Assembly (NCBI GenBank): GCA_934552825.1
Contig: CAKTEQ010000002.1
Location: forward strand, 323,127-387,126
Direction: 5' to 3'
Origin: an uncultured Oscillospiraceae bacterium
GTDB lineage: Bacteria > Bacillota > Clostridia > Oscillospirales > Oscillospiraceae
Length of the DNA: 64,000 bases
In this document: piece by piece, positions 46,101 to 54,906 of the stretch
Layout: each line of letters starts with the position of its first letter
Position numbering within the stretch: position 1 is the first letter of the stretch
Notes under the pieces: generated by a model
Told to the model about the DNA's origin: nothing
Databases searched by the model: none
What the model saw: the letters and a program-made list of their open reading frames with translations, nothing else
Program-made: the position numbers and the translations under genes

Positions 46101-46679
46101 CCAGCCTGCGGGATCCGGGTGGCTGCGGACCTTCCTGTAAGCCTCCAGCACCGTGGCTGTGAGCTTTTTATCGTCTCTGCCCGCCCCGAGACTGTCCACA
46201 ACGGCGCGGAAATCTCCGTCGGCGGCGATGGTCTCGTACCGGCGCTCCAGCAGGCTATCCAGCGCCTGGGCAAGGAGCGTATCCGCGTCCTGCTGGTCCA
46301 GCACCCTGAGGTCAGAGGATATTCCCAGCAGGTGGGCGTTCTCCCGGAGCACCGCGGCGCAGAAGCCGTGGATAGTGGAGATCTGCGTTCTGTACACAAG
46401 CAGGCTCTGGCGGCGCAGATGGGCGCTGCCCGGATCCTGAGCCGCACGCTTTTTCAGTTCCCGGACGATGCGTCCCCGCAGCTCCTCCGCGGCGGCGCGG
46501 GTGTACGTGATTATGAGAAACTCGTCGATGTTCCTTTTCTCCGGTCCCGTCACCTGTCGCAGCAGCCGTTCCACCAGCACCTTCGTCTTACCGGAACCGG
46601 CGGCGGCGGATACCAACAGGGCGGAGCCGTCCAGCTCTACCGCCATGCGCTGCTGCTCTGTGAGCCTTATCTCAGCCAT
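43170..46679 (-). CDS. addA: ATP-dependent helicase/nuclease subunit AddA
   Basis: AddAB is the Gram-positive counterpart of RecBCD. It resects double-strand ends for RecA. The 1169-residue AddA has UvrD-type helicase motifs (AAAGSGKT at 26-32, YTRAAAEEL, DEYQDTN, VGDVKQSIYRF, IMSVHRSKGLEFPVV) and a C-terminal nuclease domain with VVIIDFKSDA (catalytic Asp-x-Lys). The ATG at 46679 overlaps the addB stop by 8 bases (ATGGCTGA), so both subunits are made together. The length is slightly below the Bacillus protein. Confidence 0.95.
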   Translation of the reverse strand: MAEIRLTEQQRMAVELDGSALLVSAAAGSGKTKVLVERLLRQVTGPEKRNIDEFLIITYTRAAAEELRGRIVRELKKRAAQDPGSAHLRRQSLLVYRTQISTIHGFCAAVLRENAHLLGISSDLRVLDQQDADTLLAQALDSLLERRYETIAADGDFRAVVDSLGAGRDDKKLTATVLEAYRKVRSHPDPAGWMERCAGGLGSSVERAQEQLIQEALAKCAYWIRVYDAAIDEMTGDEALTKAYLPAFVSDREWMLRLSDALKKGWDEGRERFPFRAERLGTLRNYPGEQTKERLKLIREKFKEDAAGLEEWFNVTEAENMEDGELSAGAVRGLFSLVRELDGEYAELKTRRRGMDYGDLEHFALKLLLNDGEPTDTARQLAGRFREIMVDEYQDTNEVQNLLFNAVSRDGENVFMVGDVKQSIYRFNLADPGIFLEKYRSFSEGAAPSVDGGRRVLLAANFRSRREITDGVNRLFGEIMSRELGELDYGPDEELRPEGTFPPAPGMETELNIVNTGSMASDEEKVSRARGEAAAVARRIRELIDSGFQVTGEDGSMRPVQPGDVVILMRSPGSRTEEYLSALESVGLAGFADGSGRFMDRVEVSVMLSYLEIIDNPHQDVHLIGVLRSPLWNFTPEELAFIRGEDKKCDFYDAMIRRAEKDGHCRDFIDSLDRLRLEAADSRPSELLRKIYAATDAGAVFSALPEGQRRQEALEMLFRHAVAFESRGMNTLFTFLGAIHALQEREKDLPGPAFAGDGGGKVRIMSVHRSKGLEFPVVVLADVMKVFNREDLNRPVLIHSAQGVARRIRDEERGVEYEPVTYKALRRTLEREMLAEEMRILYVAMTRPKDKLIIFAAMENPERTLKKLASRMTLPLDSTFLGAVRSAGDWLLISALMRPECTILRGIAGVDCPVYASGHSPLALRVWEGGVTAEQSGETASPGQSGKTEVLWDGFVYPHETDIPSKITATEIKKLRHGEKTARLHFEKPRFLKKDTALTGAQRGTAIHLAMQYMDYDACRDEEGVKSELERLVREEFITREQADSVEPERILAFFRSGPGRLLGKAERVHREFKFSLLADAGELIGTGAGEQVLLQGVVDCWLEFPEGVVIIDFKSDAVTPETQHARAEGYADQVRTYAMALERITGRRVTKGILYFFATNSQEIVELS

Positions 46680-49600
46680 CCTTCCCCTCCTCTCCCCCAA
46701 GCTTCAGCCAGAAATCATTCGTCTTGATAGTCTCCGCCTGCCGGGGCACGTCGGCGCACTCATCGAAGAGGCATGCCTGGCGGAAGTCGCAGTAATCGCA
46801 GGGGGTGCCCGCCCCCTTCTTTATGGGGTCCGCGGCGATATCCCCGGAGCTCAGCTCCCCGAGCATCTCCATGAGCACCCTGTCGATATGGCGCTCAAGC
46901 CGCCCCAGCCGCTCAGCCGAGACGAGATACTCCCCGGTTATCTTTCCGTTCTTCATGGTCACGGGGAGGAACCTGAGCTCCCCGTCCTGAGGGTTCTCCA
47001 TGGCGGTGACGACATCCTCGTCGTCCAGCACCACGCCGCTGCGGCGCAGCTCCTTCGCCACCATGCGCCGGCGCTCCTCCCCGGGCAGGTCGCGTCTGCC
47101 CCGGACCGTCACGTCCCGCGCGGGCACATAGAGCACCCCCGCCGGGGCGATGTCCCCGCCGAACTTCTCCTTTCCTCCCCGCTCCAGTGCGAAGAGGTAT
47201 ATCAGCATCTGAAGCCCCAGACCGTTGGCGATGTCCGTAAAGTCGAACTTTTTGCGCCCCGTCTTGTAGTCCACCACCCGGAGATAGAGCTTTCCGTCCT
47301 TCACCCAGCCGTCCACTCTGTCCACAAAGCCGCTGATGCGTATCTCCCCGTCCTGAGAGATGCGCGCCACAGGGGGCAGGTCCCCCTTGCCGCCGAACTC
47401 CAGCTCGAACTCCATGGGTCGGAAGTCCGAAACGCGCAGCTCCGCCGCCATGTCCTCCACCACCGCGTATACACTCCTGAGCAGGCGGTTGAAAAGATAC
47501 CTGAAGCGGGGCGTCTTGTCCCGGAAGCTGCCGAGGGTCGTCTCTATATAGTGCTCCACGTGACCCTTCGCGATGGCGCGGACGGTCTCCGGCTCCACAG
47601 CCTTGAAGCCTCCCCGTTTCTCCACGTCCCGGGCTGTATTTTCCAGTATTTCATGGACGAAGGTGCCCATCTCCGGCGCTTCGAACCCGGCGCTTTTCCG
47701 CGCTTTCGCACGCAGGCCGTACTCCATGAAATACATGAACTTGCAGGAATTGAATTTATCTATCTTGGAGGCGGACATATCAAATCTGCCCCCGTAGAGA
47801 GCGCGCACACCATCCGTGGTAAGCTGCCCCCGGGAATATTTCCCGGCGCGGCGCACCCGCTCCACCCTGGCAGGGTCGGCTCCGCGCCGCTCCAACTCGT
47901 CCAGGACAGAGCCGTCCCCAATGCTTAGCCGCCGCGCGCCCTCCTGGAGGGCGCGGGTCAGGCTGAGAGTACCGGCGGCGCGTCTCTCCTCCCAATCCGT
48001 CAGCAGCTCACGCACCCGCTCCACGATGAAGCTCGGGCGCAGCTCAGTGCCGCTGTCCGTGCTCTCCGGCCAGCTTATGGTAAGGCTCTCCGCCGCCGCT
48101 GTGACGGCGCTGTATACGGAATAGAGCTCCCGGGTCATCAGGCTGTGGGCGCCGGGGAGGAGCTCAAGCCCCAGGGCGAGGAGCTCCCGCCGCTCCGTCT
48201 CCGTTATGACGCCGCCGTTCTCCGCCGGAAGGGGCATGCTCGTGTCGTTCGCCCCCAGGATGAACATATGCTTCGGGCTGCTGTGTCCCGTGCGGCTCAG
48301 CTCCGTGAGCTGCACCGCGTCCACCGTGGCGGGTATCGTATCCACGCACTCCCAGGCGAGGACGCCCGGGAATATGGCGGCAAATTCGCTTCTGTCCAGC
48401 TCCGTGTCCCCCATGATGGCGGCGCACTGGTCCAGCGCCGTCACCACCTTGCCCCAGAGCTGGGCATACTGCTCTCCAAGGCGCGTGCCCCTGAATTTCT
48501 CCGCCTTGTCCTCCAGGTTCTCCGGCAGGCTGATATCCAGCAGGAATTCGTAGAGCGCCCGTAGCATATCCCTCATGGACCGCCTTCCGGAGAGTCCCTC
48601 GCGCAGCGCCGTGAAGGGGCGGCGCACCCGTTCCCGCAGGATGTTCAGCTCTGTAAGGGCAGCACGGGATGCGTCCGTGAACTCCACGCCGTAGCCCTCC
48701 GGGTTCAGGGTCCAGCCCTCCTCACGCCACCACATGGAGCCGCGAACCTTCCAGCGCAGCACATAGTTCTCCAGTCTGTCGCACTCATCCCATCGGAGAC
48801 CGGCGAGACCGGTTTTCAGGAATTTGAAGATATCCTCGTATTCAAAGCCGCCCGTCACGGTGTCAAGGGCGCCGGTGATGAGCGTGTACACCGGGTTCGC
48901 CCGGACTTTCGTGCCCCCCGTGACGTTCAGGGGTATGCCGAACTGCTCCAGCGCACTTTCCATAAGATCGCTGTATTCATCCACCTGCCGCACGGCGACG
49001 GTGATATCCCGGTATCGGGCGCCAGCGCGGACAAGACGCGCGATGTCCTCCGCCGCCGCAAGGCACTCCTCATATGCGTTGGCGCAGGCGCGCAGGGCGA
49101 CGCCGCCCGTCTCCGGGGGCGTTCCCGTCCCGTCGGCGAAGAGATACTCTCCCAGATAGGTGATATCCGTCTCCCGCTCCCGCGCCGTGGTTTTCAGCTC
49201 CACCTCAGCGCCCAGGTCTCTGCCCAGTCTCAGGAGCTTTCCCCATGTGCTCACGGGGACGGCAAAGGCGTCGCTCTCCTCAGAACCCGGCTCCCAGGTG
49301 AGCGTCACGGTCATGCGGGCGCACCGCTCAAGGAGCAGGGAGATTATCACGGTCTCCCTGTATGTAAAGTCGCTGAAGCCGTCGATGTATATGTCCGCAC
49401 CCCGGGCAAAATCACACAGCTCAAGGCGCTGTGCCGTCATTGTGAGCCGGTCCGCCGGGGAGAGACCCGTCTCCCGGGAGAGAGCGTTGAACATCTCCAG
49501 TATCGCCGCCAGCTCAGTCAGCTTGGCGGAAAACTCCACCTTCTCGCCCATTCTGGTTATGTCCTCCGGGCTGACGGCGCAGCTTTTGAATTCGTCCACG

Positions 49601-49965
49601 GTCATGAGCAGCCGTTCCAGCTCCGCGGGCTTCGATGCCGCGGAGGAGTAGATGCTCAGCACTCCACGAAGCTTCTCGATGGTGCGGTTCATGAGCAGCA
49701 GCCTGCCGCTGTCGCTGAGGAACTGGGCTGCCGTCCCCCCCGCCTGCTCGAAGACACGTCGGGCGAGATCCGTAAAGCTCAGCACCTGGGCGTAGGCCGC
49801 GGCCCTGTCTCCGCAGCGGGAGCACAGATCCCTGGTGGCGCCGTGGGTATGCTGCTCCGGGACAAGGATGATAGCTTCCCTGCCCCCGCCGCCGGATATC
49901 TCTTCATATATGCCCCGGCTCTTCCCGGTCTTCGCGCCCCCTGTGATGATGCGCAGCGTGCCCAT
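46672..49965 (-). CDS. addB: ATP-dependent nuclease subunit AddB
   Basis: AddB (1097 residues) pairs with AddA. It has a nucleotide-binding GGAKTGKS (9-16), the inactivated helicase fold that reads recombination hotspots, and a C-terminal nuclease with VVDYKTG. The four Cys of the 4Fe-4S staple are present: one in FNSCKFMYFMEYGL and three in TPCDYCDFRQAC. The ATG at 49965 follows GGAG; the frame extends upstream without a site. Divergently, a MATE gene lies about 135 bases away. Confidence 0.95.
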   Translation of the reverse strand: MGTLRIITGGAKTGKSRGIYEEISGGGGREAIILVPEQHTHGATRDLCSRCGDRAAAYAQVLSFTDLARRVFEQAGGTAAQFLSDSGRLLLMNRTIEKLRGVLSIYSSAASKPAELERLLMTVDEFKSCAVSPEDITRMGEKVEFSAKLTELAAILEMFNALSRETGLSPADRLTMTAQRLELCDFARGADIYIDGFSDFTYRETVIISLLLERCARMTVTLTWEPGSEESDAFAVPVSTWGKLLRLGRDLGAEVELKTTARERETDITYLGEYLFADGTGTPPETGGVALRACANAYEECLAAAEDIARLVRAGARYRDITVAVRQVDEYSDLMESALEQFGIPLNVTGGTKVRANPVYTLITGALDTVTGGFEYEDIFKFLKTGLAGLRWDECDRLENYVLRWKVRGSMWWREEGWTLNPEGYGVEFTDASRAALTELNILRERVRRPFTALREGLSGRRSMRDMLRALYEFLLDISLPENLEDKAEKFRGTRLGEQYAQLWGKVVTALDQCAAIMGDTELDRSEFAAIFPGVLAWECVDTIPATVDAVQLTELSRTGHSSPKHMFILGANDTSMPLPAENGGVITETERRELLALGLELLPGAHSLMTRELYSVYSAVTAAAESLTISWPESTDSGTELRPSFIVERVRELLTDWEERRAAGTLSLTRALQEGARRLSIGDGSVLDELERRGADPARVERVRRAGKYSRGQLTTDGVRALYGGRFDMSASKIDKFNSCKFMYFMEYGLRAKARKSAGFEAPEMGTFVHEILENTARDVEKRGGFKAVEPETVRAIAKGHVEHYIETTLGSFRDKTPRFRYLFNRLLRSVYAVVEDMAAELRVSDFRPMEFELEFGGKGDLPPVARISQDGEIRISGFVDRVDGWVKDGKLYLRVVDYKTGRKKFDFTDIANGLGLQMLIYLFALERGGKEKFGGDIAPAGVLYVPARDVTVRGRRDLPGEERRRMVAKELRRSGVVLDDEDVVTAMENPQDGELRFLPVTMKNGKITGEYLVSAERLGRLERHIDRVLMEMLGELSSGDIAADPIKKGAGTPCDYCDFRQACLFDECADVPRQAETIKTNDFWLKLGGEEGKDG

Positions 49966-50046
49966 GGCTTCTCCGCCTTTCCCTCTGTCTTTTTTCTCAC
50001 ATTTTAGCACATTTTCCCCGTTTTTCACATCTTTTTACGAGACCCT

Positions 50047-50074
50047 TTGAAAAACCGGCCCATTCATGTATAAT
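50047..50074 (+). promoter_or_regulatory. Promoter of the MATE transporter gene
   Basis: TTGAAA (50047-50052) and a perfect TATAAT (50069-50074) are separated by 16 bases, 26 bases before the start codon. Confidence 0.7.
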
Positions 50075-50100
50075 GCTGAGGTAGAGAGGGGTGTTTACCT

Positions 50101-51486
50101 TTGGCAGAAACACGGAATGACTTCAGTCAGGGCGGCATTAAAACTAGCATAACCCGCCTTGCCATACCCATGATCGTGGCGCAGCTCATAAACGTACTGT
50201 ATAACATCGTGGACAGAATGTACGTCGGGCATATCCCCGGGGAGGGCATGCTGCCCCTCACGGGTCTCGGCATCACATTTCCCATCATCACTATAATAAC
50301 CGCCTTTACGAACCTCTGCGGTCAGGGCGGCGCGCCCCTGTGCTCTATCGAGCGGGGCGCCGGGAACAACGAAAAGGCGGAGAGGATAATGGGCAACGCC
50401 TGCACTTTGCTTCTCTTCTTCTGCGTAATCGTCACGGCTGCGTCCTTCATCTTCAAGGTACCCGTCCTGCGGGCCTTCGGTGCCAGCGACCAGACCCTTC
50501 CCTATGCGGACAATTATCTCACCATCTACCTCTGCGGTAACTTCTTCTCCATGCTGGGACTGGGGCTGAACACCTTCATCAGCGCCCAGGGCTTCTCCAA
50601 GGTGAGTATGCTCACGGTCGGGCTTGGAGCCGTCGTCAATATCGTCCTGGACCCGCTCTTTATTTACGCGTGCCACATGGGCGTCAAAGGGGCTGCTCTC
50701 GCCACTATAATCTCCCAGTTCATCTCCATGGTCTGGGTCCTGCGCTTTCTCACCAGCGAAAAAGCCATCCTTCGCCTGCGTCTGCGGCACATGAAGCCGG
50801 AGCCGCGCCTGTGCGGCAGGATACTCGGTCTGGGAATGTCCAACTTTGTCATGTCCCTCACCACAAGTGCTGTGCAGATCTTCTCCAACACCACCCTCGC
50901 CCAGTACGGCGGGGACCTCTACGTGGGCGCTATGACCGTGGTCACTTCCGTGCACGAGGTCGCCCTCAAGCCCGTGCAGGGCTTCACGAGCGGCGCTCAG
51001 CCTGTGCTGAGCTTCAACTACGGGGCACATAAATATGAGCGCGCCGAACAGTGCATCCGCTATATGACAAAGGTCTGCCTCATAATGTGCTTTATCATCA
51101 CGGCACTTGTGGTGGCGCTGCCCCACTTCTTCGTTCTGGTGTTCAACAACAAGCCGGAGCTTGTTGCGGTGAGCGAGAAGGCGCTGCGCATCTACTTCTG
51201 CGTGTACACCTTCATGGGACTCCAGATGGCGGGACAGAGCACCTTCGTGTCCCTCGGCATGTCAAAGCAGGCGATATTCTTCTCACTCCTGCGCAAAGCC
51301 GTCATTGTAGTGCCCCTTACAATAATCCTGCCCCGCACGGCCATGGGCGTATGGGGCGTGTTCTGGGCTGACCCCATATCCTGTGTGACCGCCTGCGTCG
51401 CCTGCTTTGTGACGATGCTGCTCACGGTTGTCCCCCGCCTGCGGAAGATGGAGGCGCTGGAGCATGCAGAGCCTGGTGCTGAATGA
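50101..51486 (+). CDS. MATE family efflux transporter
   Basis: The 461-residue product has twelve predicted membrane segments in two halves and the usual MATE patterns: RLAIPMIVAQLINVLYNIVD near the start and GFTSGAQPVLSFNYGA in the second half. It should export organic cations or drugs using Na+ or H+. The start is a TTG behind GAGGGGTG; no in-frame ATG lies at the same place. A strong bidirectional terminator follows. Confidence 0.93.
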   Translation: MAETRNDFSQGGIKTSITRLAIPMIVAQLINVLYNIVDRMYVGHIPGEGMLPLTGLGITFPIITIITAFTNLCGQGGAPLCSIERGAGNNEKAERIMGNACTLLLFFCVIVTAASFIFKVPVLRAFGASDQTLPYADNYLTIYLCGNFFSMLGLGLNTFISAQGFSKVSMLTVGLGAVVNIVLDPLFIYACHMGVKGAALATIISQFISMVWVLRFLTSEKAILRLRLRHMKPEPRLCGRILGLGMSNFVMSLTTSAVQIFSNTTLAQYGGDLYVGAMTVVTSVHEVALKPVQGFTSGAQPVLSFNYGAHKYERAEQCIRYMTKVCLIMCFIITALVVALPHFFVLVFNNKPELVAVSEKALRIYFCVYTFMGLQMAGQSTFVSLGMSKQAIFFSLLRKAVIVVPLTIILPRTAMGVWGVFWADPISCVTACVACFVTMLLTVVPRLRKMEALEHAEPGAE

Positions 51487-51502
51487 TTTTGAATATTAAA
51501 TA

Positions 51503-51540
51503 TAGGAAAAGGACCGGGAAAAATCCCGGTCCTTTTCCTA
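51503..51540. terminator. Bidirectional terminator between the MATE gene and spoIIR
   Basis: A perfect 17-bp stem (TAGGAAAAGGACCGGGA, 51503-51519 with 51524-51540) and a 4-base loop, with A/T-rich flanks serving both strands. Confidence 0.85.
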
Positions 51541-51586
51541 TTCTCCGAGCCTCACCTGTGTAAGAGGAGGCGGCTCGCTGCCCCGC

Positions 51587-52195
51587 TCACCAACCGAAAT
51601 ACTCCTTCAGCTTCCCTATCAGCTCCATCGTCTTGAATTTCAGGACATAACCTCCGTTTTTCTCGGTGATGAGGGCCACGCTGTCGTCATCCATAGCGAA
51701 GGCGGACACCGTCTCATACTCCTCCACAGACGCCGTGCACAATGGCGGGAACACAACGCACCACCAGTTCTTCCCTTCCCCTGCGCCGATAGTCACCCGC
51801 AGAGACACATAATCCCCCTCCGGCAGGGAAAAATCCTCATAAACCCTGGTGTCATAGTGCTCCGTGCCCAGTTCTGAGCCCACCGTATATTCATACCCCG
51901 CCTGCTCCACAACGCTCAGCGCCGCCGCTTCGATATCCCCGAGGCCTTCCGACAGCTGTGACCGCGCCGTCTCAGGACCGTCCGCTCCCTCGGTCAGCTC
52001 CTGTGCCGCTTCCAGTACCGCGTCCCTCACCTGGAGCTTGAGCCGCTGGTCCTCCTCGGAATTTGAATTTGCGATGACGTGCAGGCGCACCACCTGCCCG
52101 GAAAGGTCCCGGAAGCTCCCTTCGCACCAGGCGCCCCAGAGCACCAGCAGGGCCAGCGCGCCGGCTATGATTATCTCGAATTTTCCTATCTTCAT
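51587..52195 (-). CDS. spoIIR: Stage II sporulation protein R
   Basis: SpoIIR is made in the forespore and secreted to trigger SpoIIGA, which activates sigma-E in the mother cell. The 202-residue product has a membrane/signal segment (KFEIIIAGALALLVLWGAW), the conserved RLHVIANSNSEEDQRLKLQVRDAVL (given here in part: VRLHVIANSNSEEDQ), and the C-terminal WWCVVFPPLC motif. The ATG at 52195 follows AAGGTGA. It lies 57 bases after ispE. It shows that the organism has, or recently had, a sporulation program. Confidence 0.92.
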   Translation of the reverse strand: MKIGKFEIIIAGALALLVLWGAWCEGSFRDLSGQVVRLHVIANSNSEEDQRLKLQVRDAVLEAAQELTEGADGPETARSQLSEGLGDIEAAALSVVEQAGYEYTVGSELGTEHYDTRVYEDFSLPEGDYVSLRVTIGAGEGKNWWCVVFPPLCTASVEEYETVSAFAMDDDSVALITEKNGGYVLKFKTMELIGKLKEYFGW

Positions 52196-52226
52196 GAAAA
52201 AATCACCTTCAATATGTATTGTTGAG

Positions 52227-52258
52227 TACATTCTTGACGGTGATTTCCCGATTTATAC
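52227..52258 (-). promoter_or_regulatory. Possible sigma-F-type promoter of spoIIR
   Basis: On the minus strand GTATA (52254-52258) is 15 bases from GTCAAGAATGTA (52227-52238). This is near the forespore consensus (GYATA, 15-16 bases, GGnnAnnnT) with one mismatch in the -10. The -35 overlaps the ispE stop codon. Confidence 0.3.
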
Positions 52259-53107
52259 AATTTTCGTAAGATACACGTTCTGGCAGTTCTCCCGGAGCAC
52301 CGCCGCCGCCCGGGAGGCAGTTCTCCCGTCGGCAAAAAGCCCGAACATTGACGGCCCCGTACCCGTCATGCAGGCGCCCAGCGCGCCGTTCTGTATGAGC
52401 AGACTGCGCAGTTCCCGAAGGGTTTTATGCCTTTTCGTCTCCTGCGGCTCAAACACGTTGTAAAGCCGCCGGGCTATGCCGTTCAGGTCGCCCCGCTCTA
52501 TTGCGGCGAGCATCCCCTCCGTGTCCGGATGATTGCGGACCTTACATCTGTCCAGCGCCGCGAATGCCTGTGCCGTAGATGTGGAGAACCGGGGCTTGCA
52601 TATGACCACGTGGCACTTTGGAACAGCCCTCAATGGCGTGAGCCGCTCCCCGATGCCCTCGGCGAGCATCGTCCCGCCCATAACGCAGTACGGCACGTCC
52701 GCCCCCAGCGCCTTGCCCATCCTGGCGAGGTCCGGCAGGCTTATTCCGGCGCCTGTCATCTCGTTCAGCCCACGGAGCACCGCCGCGGCGTCCGAGCTGC
52801 CCCCAGCCATACCTGCGCACACAGGCACGTTTTTCCGTATCTCGATATCCGCACCGTTGAGATCTATCCCGGTCTCCTGCTGGAAGAGCACCGCCGCCCG
52901 GACAGCCAGGTTGCGGCCGTCGCTGGGCAGGTAGCGCAGGTTCGTCTTTATCCGCAGCTCTCCGCCCGTGTCCGTCTCGATGGTCACCCGGTCCTTCAGG
53001 TCGGCAGAGACCATTACCATGCGCATCTCGTGGTACCCGTCCTCCCGGCGCTCCAGCAAGTCCAGCGTATAATTCAGTTTTGCGTAAGCGGGCACGGTTA
53101 GCTTCAT
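52253..53107 (-). CDS. ispE: 4-diphosphocytidyl-2-C-methyl-D-erythritol kinase IspE
   Basis: IspE phosphorylates CDP-methylerythritol in the non-mevalonate isoprenoid pathway. The 284-residue GHMP kinase has the substrate motif AYAKLNYTLDLLERREDGYH at the start and the ATP loop PVCAGMAGGSSDAAA (94-108). Isoprenoids serve undecaprenyl phosphate and quinone synthesis. The ATG lies about 32 bases from a good promoter. spoIIR follows downstream, an order also seen in other Firmicutes. Confidence 0.95.
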   Translation of the reverse strand: MKLTVPAYAKLNYTLDLLERREDGYHEMRMVMVSADLKDRVTIETDTGGELRIKTNLRYLPSDGRNLAVRAAVLFQQETGIDLNGADIEIRKNVPVCAGMAGGSSDAAAVLRGLNEMTGAGISLPDLARMGKALGADVPYCVMGGTMLAEGIGERLTPLRAVPKCHVVICKPRFSTSTAQAFAALDRCKVRNHPDTEGMLAAIERGDLNGIARRLYNVFEPQETKRHKTLRELRSLLIQNGALGACMTGTGPSMFGLFADGRTASRAAAVLRENCQNVYLTKIV

Positions 53108-53139
53108 GGTCCTGCCTCCCTAAAAAATAAACTTGCCAT

Positions 53140-53168
53140 ATTATACACCATTTGCCCGCCTTTAACAA
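53140..53168 (-). promoter_or_regulatory. Promoter of ispE
   Basis: TTGTTA (53163-53168) and a perfect TATAAT (53140-53145) are separated by 17 bases on the minus strand. Confidence 0.65.
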
Positions 53169-53227
53169 TGTATATTACTCGCCGGGCGCGGGAATATTAG
53201 CTCCGTAGAAAGGAAGGATCAGTTTTT

Positions 53228-53440
53228 ATGGTTATGGATAGAATTGCCCTTATCCTGACGATAATCGGCGCCCTGAACTGGGGCAGCATCGGTATCTTCT
53301 CTTTCGACGTAGTGGCATGGATCTGCGGCGGGCAGACTTCCTCACTCAGCCGCGTCATCTATACTCTGGTGGCGCTGGCAGGGCTGTGGTGCATCTCCCT
53401 GCTGTTCAGGAACCGCAGCGTCATTTCTGAAGATCACTAA
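53228..53440 (+). CDS. DUF378-type small membrane protein
   Basis: The 70-residue product has two membrane segments and the DUF378 hallmark GALNWGSIGIF between them and later ISRVIYTLVALAGLW-like sequence (seen here as SRVIYTLVALAGLW). Function unknown. The ATG follows AGGAAGGA. It stands alone on the plus strand between divergent ispE and convergent rplQ. Confidence 0.85.
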   Translation: MVMDRIALILTIIGALNWGSIGIFSFDVVAWICGGQTSSLSRVIYTLVALAGLWCISLLFRNRSVISEDH

Positions 53441-53462
53441 GTAGAAAAGTCAAAGAGGATCG

Positions 53463-53497
53463 CAAAAAAAGAACGGATGCAGAAGCTGCATCCGTTC
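53463..53497 (-). terminator. Terminator of the alpha ribosomal operon
   Basis: A perfect 12-bp stem (GAACGGATGCAG, 53471-53482 with 53486-53497) and a 3-base loop are followed on the minus strand by seven Ts, 19 bases past the rplQ stop. It may also serve the DUF378 gene from the other side. Confidence 0.88.
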
Positions 53498-53516
53498 TTC
53501 TTCACGTTTAACTGAA

Positions 53517-53858
53517 TTACACCAGTTCGATAACTGCCATCTCGGCTGCGTCGCCGCGGCGGGGACCGGTCTTTGTAATTCTTGTGTAGCCGCCGTTACG
53601 ATCGGCGTACTTGGGAGCGATCTCGTTGAACACCTTTGTCACAACGTCCTCCTTTGTGATGAAGGAGAGAGCCTGACGGCGTGTTGCCAGAGTGTTTGCC
53701 TTACCAAGTGTTATCATCTTTTCAGCAAGAGGCGCGATTTCCTTGGCTCTTGTAGCAGTTGTTTCCATTCTGCCGTTTGCCAGAAAGTCAGTTACCTGCT
53801 GTCTGAGCATTGCCATACGCTGGTCGGTTGTCTTGCCGAGCTTACGAGTTCCGGGCAT
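53517..53858 (-). CDS. rplQ: 50S ribosomal protein L17
   Basis: L17 lines the polypeptide exit region of the large subunit. The 113-residue product has the conserved start [20 protein letters not shown] and the [17 protein letters not shown] end. It is the last gene of the alpha operon; in many Firmicutes ecfA1 follows next, but here a terminator and unrelated genes follow. Confidence 0.97.
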   Translation of the reverse strand: MPGTRKLGKTTDQRMAMLRQQVTDFLANGRMETTATRAKEIAPLAEKMITLGKANTLATRRQALSFITKEDVVTKVFNEIAPKYADRNGGYTRITKTGPRRGDAAEMAVIELV

Positions 53859-53884
53859 TTGGATTTTCCTCCTTACCAGAGAGA

Positions 53885-54832
53885 TTAGTTTTCTTCTTTT
53901 TTCAGAGACAGACCCATCATTGCGAGCTTATGGATAACTTCCTCCAGGCTCTTTCTGCCCAGGTTGCGCACCTTCATCATCTCGTCCTCGGACTTGTTGA
54001 TGAGGTCCTCAACAGTGTTGATGTTTGCGCGCTTGAGGCAGTTGAAGCTGCGGACGGAGAGATCCAGCTCTTCGATGGTCAGCTCAAGGACTTTGTCTCT
54101 CTGAGTCTCGGCGTGCTCGACTATCGTCGCCTTATTGCCGATGGATTCGGAGAGATCCGTGAACAGCATGAAGTGATCGCAAAGAATCTTTGCGCCGAGG
54201 GATACGGCATCTCTTGCCGTGATCGTGGAGTCCGTCCAGACCTCAAGGGTGAGCTTGTCAAAGTCTGTCATGTTGCCCACACGGGTGTTCTCAACGGTGT
54301 AGTTGACCTTGTAAACAGGCGTGTAGATAGAGTCCACGGGGATCACACCGATGACATTGTTCTGCGACTTGTTTCGCTCAGCGGGCACATATCCGCGTCC
54401 GTGGCTCAGTGTGAGCTCCATGTTCAGCACCGCGTCTGGGCCAAGCGTCGCAATGTGGAAATCAGGATTGATTATCTCCACTTCGCCGTCCGCCTTGATG
54501 TCGCCCGCGCAGACCTCACGCTCGCCGGCAGCCTCGATGTAGACCGTTTTCGTGCCTGCGCAGTGGAGCTTGGCAATGATGCCCTTCACGTTCAGGACTA
54601 TCTCGGAAACATCCTCCTTGACGCCGGGGATGGTGGAAAACTCATGCTGGATGCCGTTGAGCTTGATGCTTGTCACGGCTGTGCCGGGAAGGGATGAGAG
54701 AAGAATACGACGCAGGGAGTTACCCAGTGTTGTACCATAACCTCTTTCCAGAGGCTCGACCACATACTTACCGTAGGAGCCGTCTTCCGGTGATTCGATA
54801 CATTCGATGCGCGGCTTTTCTATTTCTACCAT
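53885..54832 (-). CDS. rpoA: RNA polymerase subunit alpha
   Basis: The 315-residue alpha subunit assembles RNA polymerase through its N-terminal domain ([22 protein letters not shown]) and contacts promoter UP elements and activators through its C-terminal domain ([16 protein letters not shown]). It lies 26 bases ahead of rplQ, after rpsD. Confidence 0.98.
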   Translation of the reverse strand: MVEIEKPRIECIESPEDGSYGKYVVEPLERGYGTTLGNSLRRILLSSLPGTAVTSIKLNGIQHEFSTIPGVKEDVSEIVLNVKGIIAKLHCAGTKTVYIEAAGEREVCAGDIKADGEVEIINPDFHIATLGPDAVLNMELTLSHGRGYVPAERNKSQNNVIGVIPVDSIYTPVYKVNYTVENTRVGNMTDFDKLTLEVWTDSTITARDAVSLGAKILCDHFMLFTDLSESIGNKATIVEHAETQRDKVLELTIEELDLSVRSFNCLKRANINTVEDLINKSEDEMMKVRNLGRKSLEEVIHKLAMMGLSLKKEEN

Positions 54833-54906
54833 AAGTTATACCCTCCTTGTCTGGGTGCGGGAAGCACCCTGTATGTCAGCTTGTTAATAGTCGGGGGGCT
54901 TATTCC

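Noticed and set aside
44520..46727. Plus-strand frame of 735 codons
   Set aside because: It is antisense to addA, whose helicase motifs are clear on the other strand.
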